Assembly: GCA_963969345.1 (NCBI GenBank) | Contig: OZ017766.1 | Span: forward strand, 2,914,001 to 2,978,000 | Direction of reading: 5' to 3' | Origin: Turbatrix aceti | Taxonomy: Eukaryota; Nematoda; Chromadorea; Rhabditida; Panagrolaimidae | Length of the DNA: 64,000 bases | In this document: one piece after another, positions 1-10,784 of the stretch | Position numbering within the stretch: the first letter of the stretch is position 1 | Layout: every line of letters starts with the position of its first letter | The notes under the pieces: model-generated | Databases searched by the model: none | What the model saw: the letters and a program-made list of their open reading frames with translations, nothing else | Told to the model about the DNA's origin: nothing | Position numbers and translations under genes: made by a program

Positions 1-855
1 CCGTGAACTGCATGTGGCCGACGTGGGAGCCCAGCTCCTTGAGCGTGCCCACCGTCACCATGCCACCGTCGGGAATTCTTCCCGAGTTTGGGAACGCTTG
101 GCGTTACGTCCCGAACGCGTTCTCTCTTTTCATCGTCGTACCTACGTTTTTCCCTATTCATTGTTGTTTTCCCAAGATGTAGCGTGTGGTTGTTTTCTCC
201 GGAGTTCTCAATAAACGCTACTATCCATCTTGTGAGTCTTCCTAACAACAATATCGTGTTCTGTTCTCGCGTGGTCCAACTCCGTTGTGGAATTGGAAGG
301 ACAGAACTCCGATACCGATACATGGCCGATGCACCATGTATCGGAGTTCTGTCCTTCCAATTCCACAACGGAGTTGGACCACGCGAGAACAGAACACGAT
401 ATTGTTGTTAGGAAGACTCACAAGATGGATAGTAGCGTTTATTGAGAACTCCGGAGAAAACAACCGCACGCTACATCTTGGGAAAACAACAATGAATAGG
501 GAAAAACGTAGGTACGACGATGAAAAGAGAGAACGCGTTCGGGACGTAACGCCAAGCGTTCCCAAACTCGGGAAGAATTCCCGACACCACCCCCCGGGAT
601 GATGGGGATCGGCCGGAGCGTGAAGCAGAGCACGACGTTGAACAGCGTGTCTGCCAGGGTGAAGTTGAGGATGAACCAGCGGTATTCGCCGAGCTCGCGT
701 GAGTCGTAGTGGAAAATAAGGGCAATGACCATGGCATTTACGACCATGGAGACGCTTCCTAGGGCCGTCAGGAGGGCCACGTAGTCGTCTTCTGTCATCC
801 TACCGTGTATGGAAATTCTAAAATCATGATTTTGAAGTCTTCGCAGGTGTAACAT
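1..855 (-). pseudogene. Seven-transmembrane chemoreceptor-like exon interrupted by a palindromic insertion (partial)
   Basis: The minus strand encodes the amino-terminal part of a nematode-type serpentine receptor. Translation could start at 855 or at 798 (MTEDDYVALL); a TTTTAG acceptor lies between the two, which favours 798. The frame runs through one hydrophobic helix (ALGSVSMVVNAMVIALIF), then EYRWFILNFTLADTLFNVVL and a proline-rich turn RPIPIIPGG. At about 585 the frame enters a 516-bp palindromic element (69-584). Receptor-like coding resumes on the far side at 68-1 (GGMVTVGTLKELGSHVGHMQ), the GxxxGxLxxLG segment typical of the Srh/Sri/Str superfamily. Read through, the inserted DNA adds foreign residues and a stop, so this copy is probably broken unless the insert is spliced out. 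The gene continues beyond base 1. Subfamily assignment is by pattern only. Confidence 0.6.
69..584. mobile_element. 516-bp near-perfect palindromic (foldback) element
   Basis: The left arm (69 to about 325) is repeated almost perfectly as a reverse complement (about 334 to 584), with only some 8 bases between arms and one short internal indel. The ends read TCGGGAATTC...GAATTCCCGA, and the terminal 17 bases are themselves a small hairpin (TCGGGAATTCTTCCCGA). The flanking DNA carries CCACC on both sides, separated from the ends by one or two bases, which may be a 5-bp target duplication. It has no transposase-sized open frame, so it would be a non-autonomous, MITE-like element. The superfamily is not recognised. 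The high arm identity suggests recent formation or ongoing gene conversion. Confidence 0.85.
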
Positions 856-1196
856 TTTTTAAATCACAAATAAAAAAGGGGCAAAACAGGGTATTTACGG
901 TAAAATGATTCTTTCTGGGTCTCGAGTGGAAAAACGATTCTCGAGTGGAAAAACGATTTTCCACTCGATACAAGTTTAGAGACCAGTTGTTTCGCAAAGA
1001 AAAAGTGAAAATGCCAATGGTTGTTGTTTATAACCGACATTTGCTACTGGTCGAAGCAGACTCGTTCGGCGAAAGCAAGTTGCTGTCCACGTGCACCAGC
1101 AAGCTGTTACCCTCCATCATCGTTACTCTTTGATTCCAACAGTAGGTGTTTGTTTGTATATAATTCCCACAGTACTCCTGACCTAATAAGGTTATA

Positions 1197-1202
1197 TTTA
1201 TT
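1197..1202 (-). terminator. Poly(A) signal AATAAA for the eight-cysteine protein gene
   Basis: TTTATT on the plus strand reads AATAAA on the minus strand, about 110 bases after the stop codon at 1313-1315. Confidence 0.5.
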
Positions 1203-1312
1203 GGTTGGCTTCGCATAGTTAATCGTATTCAGGGCAGACACCTGTCATTGTGTTCACTAAGCGACCGAAAGAAATAGAGTTAGGGATAGAATGTCTGGGG
1301 ACCCCGCGGGGT

Positions 1313-1856
1313 TTAGGCAGCCTTGAGGGCGCGGGCGCGGAGGCGGGCGAAGATGGCATTGTCGTTGGGGACGATCTCGTTGAAGGGCTGGTTGAACTTG
1401 CAGCCGATGAGGGCGTTGAACGTCGAGTTGATGCACTTGCCGGAGCGCCAGACGAAGTAGTCGTTGTCGCGCTTCTCGATGCCGTAGGTGTAGAAGCGGA
1501 AGCACGCGCGGTGGGCCTGGTCGATGTGGTCGACGAAGACGGCGAAGGACTCGGGGCAGACGAGGTCGCAGTAGATGCGCTCTTCGCCGTTCACGGTCTC
1601 CGGGAAGCAGCCAGCGCCTTCGGGGGCGGGGCGACCCGGGGTCTCGCGCTCGGAGTCCTTGATGATGAGCCGGCACCTGGCGCTCACGTTACCTGCGCGC
1701 ACCCCGCCGTCGGGGGTGGTGCACTCGACCGTGCGCCATTCTGAAATTTTTGAATCGCCGATTTTTTGAATTGCCGGGAAATCAAAACTCACGAGGATGG
1801 CCGAGGACCGCGACTACGGCGACGACGAAGAAGAGAGCGACTTTGAGGAGAAGCAT
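1313..1856 (-). CDS. Small secreted cysteine-rich protein (163 aa)
   Basis: There are two exons, 1856-1793 and 1740-1313, joined by a 52-nt intron (GTGAGT...TTTCAG) in phase 1. The start codon gives a clear signal peptide (MLLLKVALFFVVAVVAVLGHP), so the product should be secreted. The mature chain of about 142 residues has eight cysteines (in TVECTT, ARCRL, GCFPE, YCDLVCPE, RACFRF, GKCINS, IGCKF), an even number compatible with four disulfides. It also has a central aromatic stretch (ACFRFYTYGIEKRD). I do not recognise the family. The gene has a strong TATA box 43 bases before the start and a nearby poly(A) signal, which suggests a highly expressed, tissue-restricted secreted product. Function is unknown; a role in defence or the gut lumen is only a guess. 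Confidence 0.75.
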
Positions 1857-1898
1857 GTTGTAGACCGAATCTGATAATCCCCAGCTCGCAGCTGGTCA

Positions 1899-1907
1899 TT
1901 TTTATAG
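1899..1907 (-). promoter_or_regulatory. TATA box of the eight-cysteine protein gene
   Basis: The minus strand reads CTATAAAAA, ending 42 bases before the start codon at 1856. This spacing fits a transcription start with a very short 5' leader. Confidence 0.7.
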
Positions 1908-1909
1908 CT

Positions 1910-4777
1910 GGCAGCGGTGTCGGTGTTTTCCTTGTTCCAGTTTGGTCATCATCACCGCCGCCGCCGATCGGCGGGAGGAGCAAGACTAGTCGTGTTGTCA
2001 CAGTGGCTGTCATCTCGCGCCTCCGGGCACGTTTTTTACAGCCAAGGCGCATCCTGCCTTGTCCTAAGCCAGGTTTTGTCCACTTTCGGAGCAGTTTGGA
2101 ACATTAATCTTTCAACACCCGTGGAGATGTGGAAAACGATTTTTTGACTGCGACGATCGTCGACTGGCGGAAATGATATCCCTGCAAACCCACGCCACAG
2201 GTTTTGGCGGCGGTGCGCACTGTGCGACCGGTGATTTTTGGGCAATTGGGCGAAGCTGGGCGAAAAACAACTACTCGGCTAGACGACGTAATCCGTGAGA
2301 AGAGGATTGCGCGAGATGCATAATCATCCCGAGCATGACGCTTCTGCAGAAACAGATGCGCACTCGCAGGGATAAATGAATAGATAAAGTTCGCAGGGTC
2401 TAAAGTTGAATTTTCTTTGATGCACCAAATCTGTCATATTGAAGCGCGCTTTGTCATATTTTTTTTATCAGACAATTGATTTTTTTGTAGTGTTCACGAA
2501 TGAATGCACTGCACTTTTTAGCTGCCACAAATTTTGCAGCTGTGCTTTGAAGTTTTTTTTTGAGCGTTTGTTTTTACCCTGAACTCGGACGCACAATAGT
2601 CTTCATTTCGTGCAGGAAAAAACAGCAGCACCTATGGACACCTGATAAACAAGGAAAACGTCAAAGATGTAACCGAAGAGACCGCCGACCATGTGACCAG
2701 AACACACGGAAAGGTGTTCGGGGAACGGCCGCGTCCGACGAAGCAAAAATACCGCTCACGAAAACAGGGTGCAGCAGACGGTTAATCGGGTGTGCTTTTT
2801 ATTTCTGTCCTCTAATTGCCTCGTTACCAGCTAGCAGATGCCGAAATTACCGCCATAACTAAGCATTTTATCGTCAGCGGTTGTTTGGAACCCCTCAGGT
2901 CAAATCGACCTTTTGTTGTTGTTTGCTGGTAATCAGCGTTCTTCTTCAGTGCTCTGCAGAACAGAACAGGTGAACGGAGCCGCCCTGAGGGCAAACGCGC
3001 TGCCCCTGTGTTTGTTCAACCCCAACCCGAGTTGCCTGCCGGGTTGCGAGTCCCCGGTGAGTCAGAGATTAACCGCAGCTGCAGCCTGGGGATAATCTCT
3101 GAAACGAAGCGGGTTTACACTTACGAAATTGACCTGCCTTGCGAGTGTTATTTTCGTATTATATTTGTGCGTTTGTGGGCAATTTGCGCGTGAGAACACC
3201 TCCGCTGTCCACTCCCAGCATCCGTCTTGTGCAGGCCGCAGAATGGAGTTAGACGTCATCCACCAATTCCGTACCTACGCTTATCACGACCACTGACGCG
3301 TATGCCGATGTATTCTCGCCTCCGGTGACGTAGTGATCCTCGCGCTCTTCTGTCATAAATAAACAAGCCCTCTCTCGCCTAGGATGACTCGTCCGATTGC
3401 GCCTGCTTCCCATACGCTGGCTTTCGCTTAATCGACCACTTTGGTGCTTTTTCCTGCGTCTGGAGTTATTAGTGGCGGGTTTTCGAAATCAAATGATTCA
3501 TCTTGTCACCGGTACATAAGCGACAGGTGCCCCCAATCCCAGTCATCAACCGGAAGTCTTTTGATTTTGAAAATATTAAAATTATTAAAAACAGCACCGA
3601 ACGCAGCGTTACCTGGATCCCCTGCGAACCCTATACCTTGCCTACGTGCCATTCGCTGTCCCCAACCCCCAATAACGCCATCTTTGCTTTATTTTCCTTC
3701 GCTTAACATAAATGACGGCACATTCACGGCGTCAACTCGTCCGTCGCGTACACCGGTACACCGGCAGTGAAAACAGCGTTCTCCGAGTCAGTCAACCCAA
3801 GCGATACGCCCGGTATTTCCAGGCGTGGGTGTCGCATGCGACCAGCGACTTGCACGCTACAACAATCCACTTTGAACGCTACGTAGCCAGAATTGGCTGG
3901 TTGATGATTCATCTATTTACTGCCTCCGTCTGTTTTGGTGAGACAAAAAACAAGACACGTGATTGGCCGAGTTCGAAAACACGACGCTTTCGGAAATCAT
4001 AGACCGTGTTTTGTCGCAGAGACAGTTTTTTGAGCCAAACGATCAAATTCGGGGCACTTGAGCTTTTTTTTCGATTTTTTTAAATTGTTTGTTTTGTATA
4101 TGAGATTTTTTTTGGTGCGCTGCGAACAGATTGATAAAGGTGCGCCACGAGCGTACGCTTATAAAATTTCTATGTAGCACTTTTTTTACGAGCATGTCAG
4201 CAAAAAAACAAACGGAAGCCAAACAATCGAAGATACATCGGTTGTAATTGTTTCAGACCCTAAACGACAATGCGGTCGTATTTTTTTGTTAGGATTCATA
4301 TGATTCACCTTCATGCGTCCTGATAACGATAAAATTGGTTTTTCAAGCATTCAACATTGTTGTATTGCTGCATGTCACGGGAAACGTACAGCCTAGACCT
4401 AGGCTTCTTCCGCATCAACAATGTCTGCTCTTCTTTTTGAGGTCGCATTGAATCTGATTTTTGTTGCTTAATATATTCCGAGAATTCCAGTATATATTCG
4501 AGGCGTCAGAAAGCATTTGTAGCATGTCCGCGAGCAGTTGCGAGTTAATGATTGCCTTTGCCCCGACCCGGAGTCCGAGCGTGTGCTTTTCCCTTGTCGG
4601 ACCGGCTTTGAAGCGCCAAGCCACCGAGATTTAATTACCTGCCTGCCCCGTGGCGCAACCCATGCTCGTAGCCCCTAGCTGACAATTGGCAGGTGCGTTG
4701 CAGCGGTTCACTTCGGCACTGTGGCAACCGGTGGAGAGTCGTCGTCGGCAGCAACAGTCAAAGCACCCCTCGTCGCG
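1910..4777. other. Intergenic, no gene recognised
   Basis: This stretch of about 2.9 kb holds only short open frames without splice-supported or domain-like content. It has T-rich runs and a few GC-rich patches (about 2620-2760 and 2940-3070). No tRNA box A/B pair or inverted repeat of note was seen. It should include the promoters of the flanking divergent genes. Confidence 0.5.
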
Positions 4778-5759
4778 ATGTCACAACCAGCCGAGATTGT
4801 CGTAAACAACGCGCAGGGCAAAGATGATCGCGATACGGCCAACATGGGCGGCTACGGCTGTGGGCACTACTTCCTCATCGGCCTCAGCTACGTGCTCACG
4901 GTCCTGCTCTTCCCCATCGCCTTGCTGACCAACATCAAGGTAGGCCGTCCCCGGTCCACCCCAGACCTTTGCTCTCCTTCAGATCGTGCAAGAGTACGAG
5001 CGCGCGGTCATCTTCCGCCTCGGCCGAATCATTCCGGGCGGCGCCAAGGGCCCAGGCCTTTTCTTTATTCTCCCCTGCATCGACACCTACCGCAAAGTCG
5101 ACCTCCGCGTCGTCTCCTTCCAAGTCCCGCCCCAAGAGGTGCTGACGAAGGACTCCGTGACGGTAGAGGTCGACGCGGTCGTCTACTACCGCGTGCGCAA
5201 CGCGACAATGTCCATCGTGAACGTCGAAAACGCGGAGATGTCGACCAAACTGCTCGCGCAGACGACGCTGCGCAACACGCTGGGCACCAAGACGCTGGCA
5301 GACCTGCTTTCGGAGCGCGAAGCCATCTCGAACCACATGAAGCAGATCCTCGACGAGGCCACCGAGGAGTGGGGCGTGTCGGTGGAGCGCGTCGAGGTCA
5401 AAGACGTCAGAATCCCGACGTCGATGCAGAGGTCGATGGCCGCGGAGGCGGAAGCCCAGCGTGAGGCAAAGGCCAAGATCATCGCGGCCGAGGGCGAGTT
5501 TCAGGCTTCTCGCGCGCTCCGGCAGGCCGCGAACACGCTCGCGGACTCGCCGGCCGCGCTCCAGCTCCGCTACCTCCAGACGCTCAACACGATCAGCGCG
5601 GAGCAGAACTCGACGGTCATCTTCCCCTTCCCCATCGACCTCATGACCGCCTTCATGCAGAAATTCAACGTCCAGCCCCAGGTAGGGTCCATCCCCCTCA
5701 CGCAAGACGACCCCACGCACGGCGATATCTACTCCCGGACGGAGCTCGTCACCTCGTAG
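4778..5759 (+). CDS. Stomatin-family (SPFH/prohibitin-homology) membrane protein (312 aa)
   Basis: There are two exons, 4778-4939 and 4983-5759, with a 43-nt intron (GTAGGC...CTTCAG). Stomatins form oligomers at the cytoplasmic face of the plasma membrane and modulate ion channels and lipid microdomains; nematode members include MEC-2, UNC-1 and the STO proteins. The protein has a short polar amino terminus, one hydrophobic hairpin segment (residues about 33-53, HYFLIGLSYVLTVLLFPIAL), then the SPFH signature EYERAVIFRLGR and the core (VDLRVVSFQVPPQEVLTKDS, TTLRNTLGTKTLADLLSERE). It ends with the helical region MAAEAEAQREAKAKIIAAEG. The ATG at 4778 is the first in frame; no start is visible further upstream, although a non-coding 5' exon cannot be excluded. 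The family call is firm, but which paralogue it is cannot be told. Confidence 0.93.
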
Positions 5760-6351
5760 ACAGTCGGTAGGCCTCCAAAAAGCACAGTGTCGTGGAGTTC
5801 TGTTGGTGGTTGTCTTGTTTCTCTGTCGTTCGACCCCAGAGTTCGGTCGTGATCCAGGCAAGTGTCTTTCAGCCCCAACAGCACCCGGATCCCGAGCTCG
5901 GGGCCCCCCTGCTCTTGCCGACGACGGCATCCGCGGCACAGCCCTCGCACTCCACTCCGCCTGCTTTCCAGCCGATTTCGTCCAACTCGCATGCCATGCA
6001 TCGCGTTTAGCGCCCTTCACTCCATTTTTGTACTAAATATTATATCAGCGACTTTCAGCGAAAATCCCGGCCGGTTTCGTCCTTGTTCCAGAAAAGATGC
6101 ATGCTCATGTCAATTTTTTTTAGCCAGCACCATTCAAAGTCGGATGCAGCTTTGCTCGGAGCTGGCAGACTTTTCTTGTGTTCAGAAATAAAAAATAAAT
6201 TTTACGTTCATGCACAAGTCATCGGAATCGGATCAAAAAACAAAATTTCACAAACAAAGCCCTCAGTCGTCAACGCATTCATGATATGCGGAATGTAGAA
6301 AAAACAGAGCAAACCGTGCAAAAACAGAAACTGAGAATCTGACAAAACGAC
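5760..6351. other. 3' UTR and intergenic space between the stomatin and TDP2 genes
   Basis: This is convergent gene spacing of about 590 bases. AATAAA-type poly(A) signals on the plus strand lie near 6187-6200 (AATAAAAAATAAAT), suited to the stomatin transcript. No coding frame is supported. Confidence 0.55.
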
Positions 6352-7690
6352 TCACTTCTTAGGGAGCGTCGAGAAGCGGGCGCAGATGGCAAAGTGATCA
6401 GAGGGGTAGCAGAAGACGCGCCGGATCTGCTGCGTGCCGTGCAGGGTGAAGTCGACCTTCGTGTAGGGACCGCAGTAGTAGAGCCGGTCGAACCGGCAGC
6501 GCACGTTCGGCGGGAGGCCTTTGTTCGTGTTCAGCTTGCAGTCCCACGTGTACTTGGTGTTCGCCTTGCTGCCTGCCGCGACCCACGCGTCTTTGACGCC
6601 TGGCAGCAGTGGAGGGATCTGAAACACCCCAAAAAGTCATATAAACCCAAAAACCATTCAACAATCCCACCTCCGCGTCTCGAATGTTCAGATCGCCGCC
6701 GAAGACGACGAGCGTGTCGGCGTCGATGTTCTTCTCGACTTCTCTCATGCACTCTCTGAACTGGGTCTTCCGCTGGTTCGCGTACTCCCGCATGCTCTCG
6801 AGATGCGTGTTGATGACGACGATGCGCAGCTTCTGCCAGTAGCCCTAAAAACAGCAGCACTTGCTCGCTGCAGCTGAAGCAGCACAAACCTCGACGACAG
6901 TCATGGTTCGGCCCATGGCGGTGTTCGAAAACGGGCGAATAATCTGGGAACGGATCTGGATGTTCTTGGCGATGAGGGTGACGGTGAAGTACGGCATTTC
7001 CTTGTCAAACGGCGTGATCACGTAATACATGTCGCCGAAGACGCGGTTGATCTCCGGCAGGTGGGCCGCGACCACCTCTTGCAGGAGCAGGATTTCGGGA
7101 TTCGCCCTAAAAAACATAAAATGTTTAAAAATCTCATTTTTAGGCTCAAAATTTTCAAAAAAACTACACAAAAATCTAGTTTTTGGGTTTAATATCCCAA
7201 AAGAAAGCGTGTTTGTATAGAAAACGTAGAACATCCACCCCACCTACTTTGCAACAACGTAGATGACCGCCTTGAAGCGGGTGTGCAGGTTGCCCTCGTC
7301 GATGCCGTCAACATTCCACGACATCACCGTAATATCCGGGGGAAACTGGTCTTCGTACTGCTTCATCGCTTCCGGAGACACGATCGGCAGTTCAGAGGTA
7401 TCCATGAACTCAATATCGCTGTCACTGTTCTCCGCAGTCTTTTTGTCAGCCGGCTTCTTGGATTCGCCTTCGAGCTGGGTGTAATACCGCTCTAGGCCTC
7501 GCTAAAACCGACAAAAATGATATATCTCGGCAAAACAAGTCTTCCCCAATTTCCCCATTTCAACACCAACCTTCAGGTCAAATTCAAAGTCCTGGAGAAA
7601 GAAGTGCGCGAGTCCCTCATCGACTCCGGTGATTTTTGAGAACTCACGGATCGCCTCCTCAGCCGGATCCACACGACTCGACGAAGCCAT
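6352..7690 (-). CDS. tdpt-1: Tyrosyl-DNA phosphodiesterase 2 (TDP2), 343 aa
   Basis: There are five exons: 7690-7571, 7501-7248, 7106-6890, 6844-6671 and 6618-6352; all join in frame. TDP2 hydrolyses 5'-phosphotyrosyl links left by trapped topoisomerase II, acting in the nucleus with a magnesium-dependent endonuclease/exonuclease/phosphatase fold. Residues 1-40 form a UBA-like helical domain (EEAIREFSKITGVDEGLAHF). They are followed by a short acidic linker and then the catalytic domain with all four signature motifs: SWNVDG, LLQEVV, GGDLNIRD and PSDHFAICARF. The combination of UBA-like domain, these motifs and a family-like length is diagnostic. Introns are short and the donors include GTTGGT and GTTTGT. 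The upstream neighbour is a multi-pass membrane protein on the same strand; no functional link is apparent. Confidence 0.93.
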
Positions 7691-7949
7691 CGCTCGAACG
7701 GGAAAAACAACTGTATGCCGAGTATTCAGTAGACAAGGCCTCAGCGACGGTTTCAACACTAAACGAAATGCAGATCGACTCAACAAAAACATGCAACGCA
7801 CAAAATTTCTGAACCCAAATTCAATGCACTCTTTGGCATTGTGCGTCCAAAACATTACATTTTTTTCCACTTTTTAAGGTTCTTGCCACGATTTGTTTCA
7901 ACCGTTTTTTTCAATTTGTTTGCGTAATATTTTATTTGTCAATTTCCGA

Positions 7950-8567
7950 TTACATATATGAATACTTTTGATCGTAAGGATTCTCCTCGTTGTCGTCAAT
8001 GTCGTAGTCAAAATCGTCTTTGGCTTTGACGTACGTCGCTGAAGACTCGTATGCGTCAAAAATGTCGAATTGTAAGTAGTAGTAGTAGAGGATGCGGAGG
8101 ACGATGAACGACCACAATTTGGCCAGAAAAACTATAATCATAACCAGGATCGTCATCTGGCCCCAGAAAATTGCTGAAAAACTTCGCGTTGATGTTTTAG
8201 ACTTCCTTTTGTAATTTTGCGCACCTCTCGAAGTCTCGGGACTCGTCTCATCCGGTGAGTGATAATTTTCGTCAGTGATATCTTTGCTGACTGGAATTTC
8301 GTGGGGTCGGATGCCGATGAGGCTCTCTACGCTCCAGAGGTGGCCGGACACCACCGAGTAGAGCCCCGCTCCCGCCAGGCAGACGCACCATGTCATCATG
8401 ATTGCCTGAAGTGATCTGGCCTTTTTTCCTTTTTTTTGTAATGTGACCTACCTGGAAAATGAGCGGAATGATAAGGTAGAGAGACTCTCTTCTCATCAGC
8501 GCTCTCCATAGCGAGATGAGAGCGGCGAGAGCGACCGTAAGTGTCAACACGCCTAGTGCGAAATTTA
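7950..8567 (-). CDS. Multi-pass membrane protein with acidic tyrosine-rich tail (5' incomplete)
   Basis: Three exons were traced: 8567-8452, 8405-8225 and 8173-7950, with introns of 46 and 51 nt in consistent phase. The first coding exon was not found; the 8567 end needs one preceding base. The translated part shows about four hydrophobic segments: ALGVLTLTVALAALISL, YLIIPLIFQ continuing into MMTWCVCLAGAGLYSVV, and TILVMIIVFLAKLWSFIVL. The short cytoplasmic tail is rich in Asp, Glu and Tyr (DDFDYDIDDNEENPYDQKYS). The layout resembles small nematode tetraspan or LAPTM-like proteins, but no diagnostic motif is visible, so no function is assigned. The tyrosine-rich tail could carry sorting or phosphorylation signals. 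Confidence 0.6.
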
Positions 8568-8589
8568 CTGTAACGAGTACGTTCAATAT

Positions 8590-9246
8590 TTAGCGTATGT
8601 TTTCAGAGAGTTCCCTGACGACGTGATTTTCAGACAATTGGATGCCAGGGTGGTATGTTTGGTCTTTTGTTCGCCGCTACTACCTGCACATTTCTCTGCA
8701 CATTTTTCTTCCCCGTGTCGGTTGAGAAGTGCTCGACGGCTTATTTCAATGAATTATGGTGGCGACGAGTCAGACACCCCCAACCGCGGCCAAAGCAAAA
8801 ATGAGGTGGCATAGTTCACTTTTTTTTAAATTTTATTTGTCTAGACTAGACGCGACGCATTTTTTCTAATCATGTGCAGCCAACTTATGTGTTACACCTG
8901 GCGAATATTGACATATTTTATCTTTTAAGAGGATATTTTTTTGGGTTTATCCAAAAGAAAAATGCAGATGCTTTGGAAATTGAAAGTATTTTAAAAACTC
9001 GTGTTTCGGTAATTAAAATATTTTCTTTCCAGAAACTTTCTTTTTTGCAGCCTTATTTACGTTTCCTAAATTCGTTATTCCGACGTGATATTTTGTTTAT
9101 TTTTTGGAAGTCTGCCCGCAGTCTTGAATTAAATTCCCGTGGCTTTTTTGTTTAGCTGCACTTTAAAGCCCCTCAATTACGTTTTTTATTCATGTTTGGT
9201 CCGTGTGCGCAAGAAAAATTCCTCTGTCTGGCTCGCACTCCTGTCA
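8590..9246. other. AT-rich intergenic stretch
   Basis: Mostly T-rich sequence. It may hide the missing first exon of the membrane protein gene ending at 8567, but no start codon with a matching-phase donor could be supported. Confidence 0.4.
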
Positions 9247-9859
9247 TTAGCGGAAGAGGTCTTCGTTGGCGGCGGCGGCAGCCAAGTCAAGGCAACGTAA
9301 GCGGCCGGCGTTAAATAACAAGGTGGCCCCTCCTTCTACTTTCCTCATAATCAGCGCAGATGTGGTTATTGCACTTTTTGAGACCACGGGCGCGGGACAG
9401 ACAGGGTGCGATTAATGGGGCCCCGTCCCGTCTGTTGCCAGAAAAAGTGTGCTTACGCCATGCAGAAGACGTGAGGAGGCTTGCGATGACGTTGCCGGCG
9501 AGCAAGCAGGCTACGAAGCTGTCGAGTGCGAGGATCACGCGGGAACTGCCCTGCAATTCAGCTTTCGCGGAAGGTAAAACAAAAAATTTAAAATTTTCTT
9601 GTTTTTTGAGCCCTGTCGAACCCCAAAAAACTTTATTGGGTTTATTTTGAATATTTTTAGGCTCAAAATCAATTTTTTACCTCAGCGGAGCTAAAAAAAA
9701 TTGATGAGTAATTTTTTTTTTCGAGAACTTGCGGATAATTTCCCGGTGATATTTGTTTTGAGCTTTTGAGCCCGTGCGGCAGATAAAAGCGATTTCACCC
9801 ACCTCGACGGGTACTCCGAAGAATCGGGGCGCTGTCTGGTCGTCAGAGCAGTCATCCAT
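9247..9859 (-). CDS. Small single-span membrane protein, hypothetical (78 aa)
   Basis: This is a proposed three-exon model: 9859-9803, 9550-9457 and 9332-9247. The first two junctions are good (GTGGGT donor, TTGCAG acceptor, GTAAGC donor) and phases agree throughout; the last acceptor (GTAGAAG) is weak. The product starts MDDCSDDQTAPRFFGVPVE, has one hydrophobic segment (VILALDSFVACLLAGNVIAS), and ends with an alanine run and NEDLFR. It could also be the 3' part of a longer gene, since a further open frame with a signal-peptide-like segment lies upstream at about 9900-10100. No family is recognised. The frame agreement across two introns and a stop is the main support. Confidence 0.42.
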
Positions 9860-10784
9860 CGCCTTCTGGAGCTGATGCGGTGGCGTATGGCTTCCAAACA
9901 CAGCGACGAGACGCGTGAGTCGTCGTCGTTAGTCAAACTCGCGCCTGCTTCGCGTCCTGTCCCATGCGTGATCGATTCGCTCTCCCAAAGTGGTGTACAC
10001 GCAGTCGCTGTGATAACCGCCACACAAACAACAAACAACCGGAGTGATAAGTTCTCCGTCTGCCGCGGGGTCGAACCGGGCAAGGCCAAGGAGGGGGGGG
10101 GGCGGTCGAGCGGTGCGTACGACACCTGCAGGGAGAGGGGAAGTGACCAATCGAGCAGTCGCCGGCGTCGGAAGCGCTGCAGAGCCCGGTTTTTGCCAGC
10201 AACGTCGACGTTTATCGTCTTTTGTCAGCACAAATGTAAGAACTCGAGTCGGTTTGGGTTGGTTGGTGGTGGTATATTCTCTGTTTTTTGCTCACCGGCT
10301 GGCTCCTCTTCGTTGTCAATCAGTCCTGCGCATCCACCAGCACCAGCAGCAGCAGCACCGGCGTTGTGCACGTAGAGCTCGCTGACTTTCGCGCACCAGG
10401 TAGTTTATTGTCTTTCTCGTAACACGGCATGAATGGATTGGCTTACGCCACCTGATTTCGGGACACAAACGATTTCATTGATTTCATCCTGCCCGAAAAA
10501 ATCGTTGTCGTGATTTGTCAAGGTGAGCCCTGAGATTAAAAGTCATTTCGACGTTTAAAAAGGGGGTAGAAAAATTTGAAGAAATTATACTTTACTTTTC
10601 GCATGTCTTGTCTGTTGGCATTTATTCTCCCGAAAGGCGTTGAAACTTTTATCACAGATCCTCAGTGTCTGTTGCGGCAAGTTAACTATGCGGTAAAAAT
10701 TTTACAAAAAGTTGGCTTTGTCGTTGAAAACTATAAAACGATAAAGTCAATTTTTTTTTTGTATTTTGAATACAATTTATACTA
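9860..10784. other. Intergenic, GC-rich then AT-rich, no firm gene
   Basis: The stretch 9900-10380 is GC-rich with open frames on both strands, one having a hydrophobic leader-like segment (LSLRLFVVCVAVITATAC, minus strand). No splice-supported model was found. A 22-bp motif at 10448-10469 recurs at 12632. Confidence 0.4.
10448..10469. repeat. 22-bp direct repeat, copy 1
   Basis: CCACCTGATTTCGGGACACA plus AA occurs here and again, identical and in the same orientation, at 12632-12653. The two copies bracket the 1.5-kb element at 10785-12294. Confidence 0.75.

Noticed and set aside
88..565. Two identical 107-codon frames on opposite strands
   Set aside because: They arise from the two arms of the palindromic element, not from a conserved protein.
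4935..6020. 361-codon open frame on the minus strand
   Set aside because: Antisense of the stomatin exon; Arg-rich shadow translation.
9691..10125. Signal-peptide-like frame on the minus strand
   Set aside because: The hydrophobic stretch is attractive, but no donor in phase with the downstream small membrane protein exons was found.
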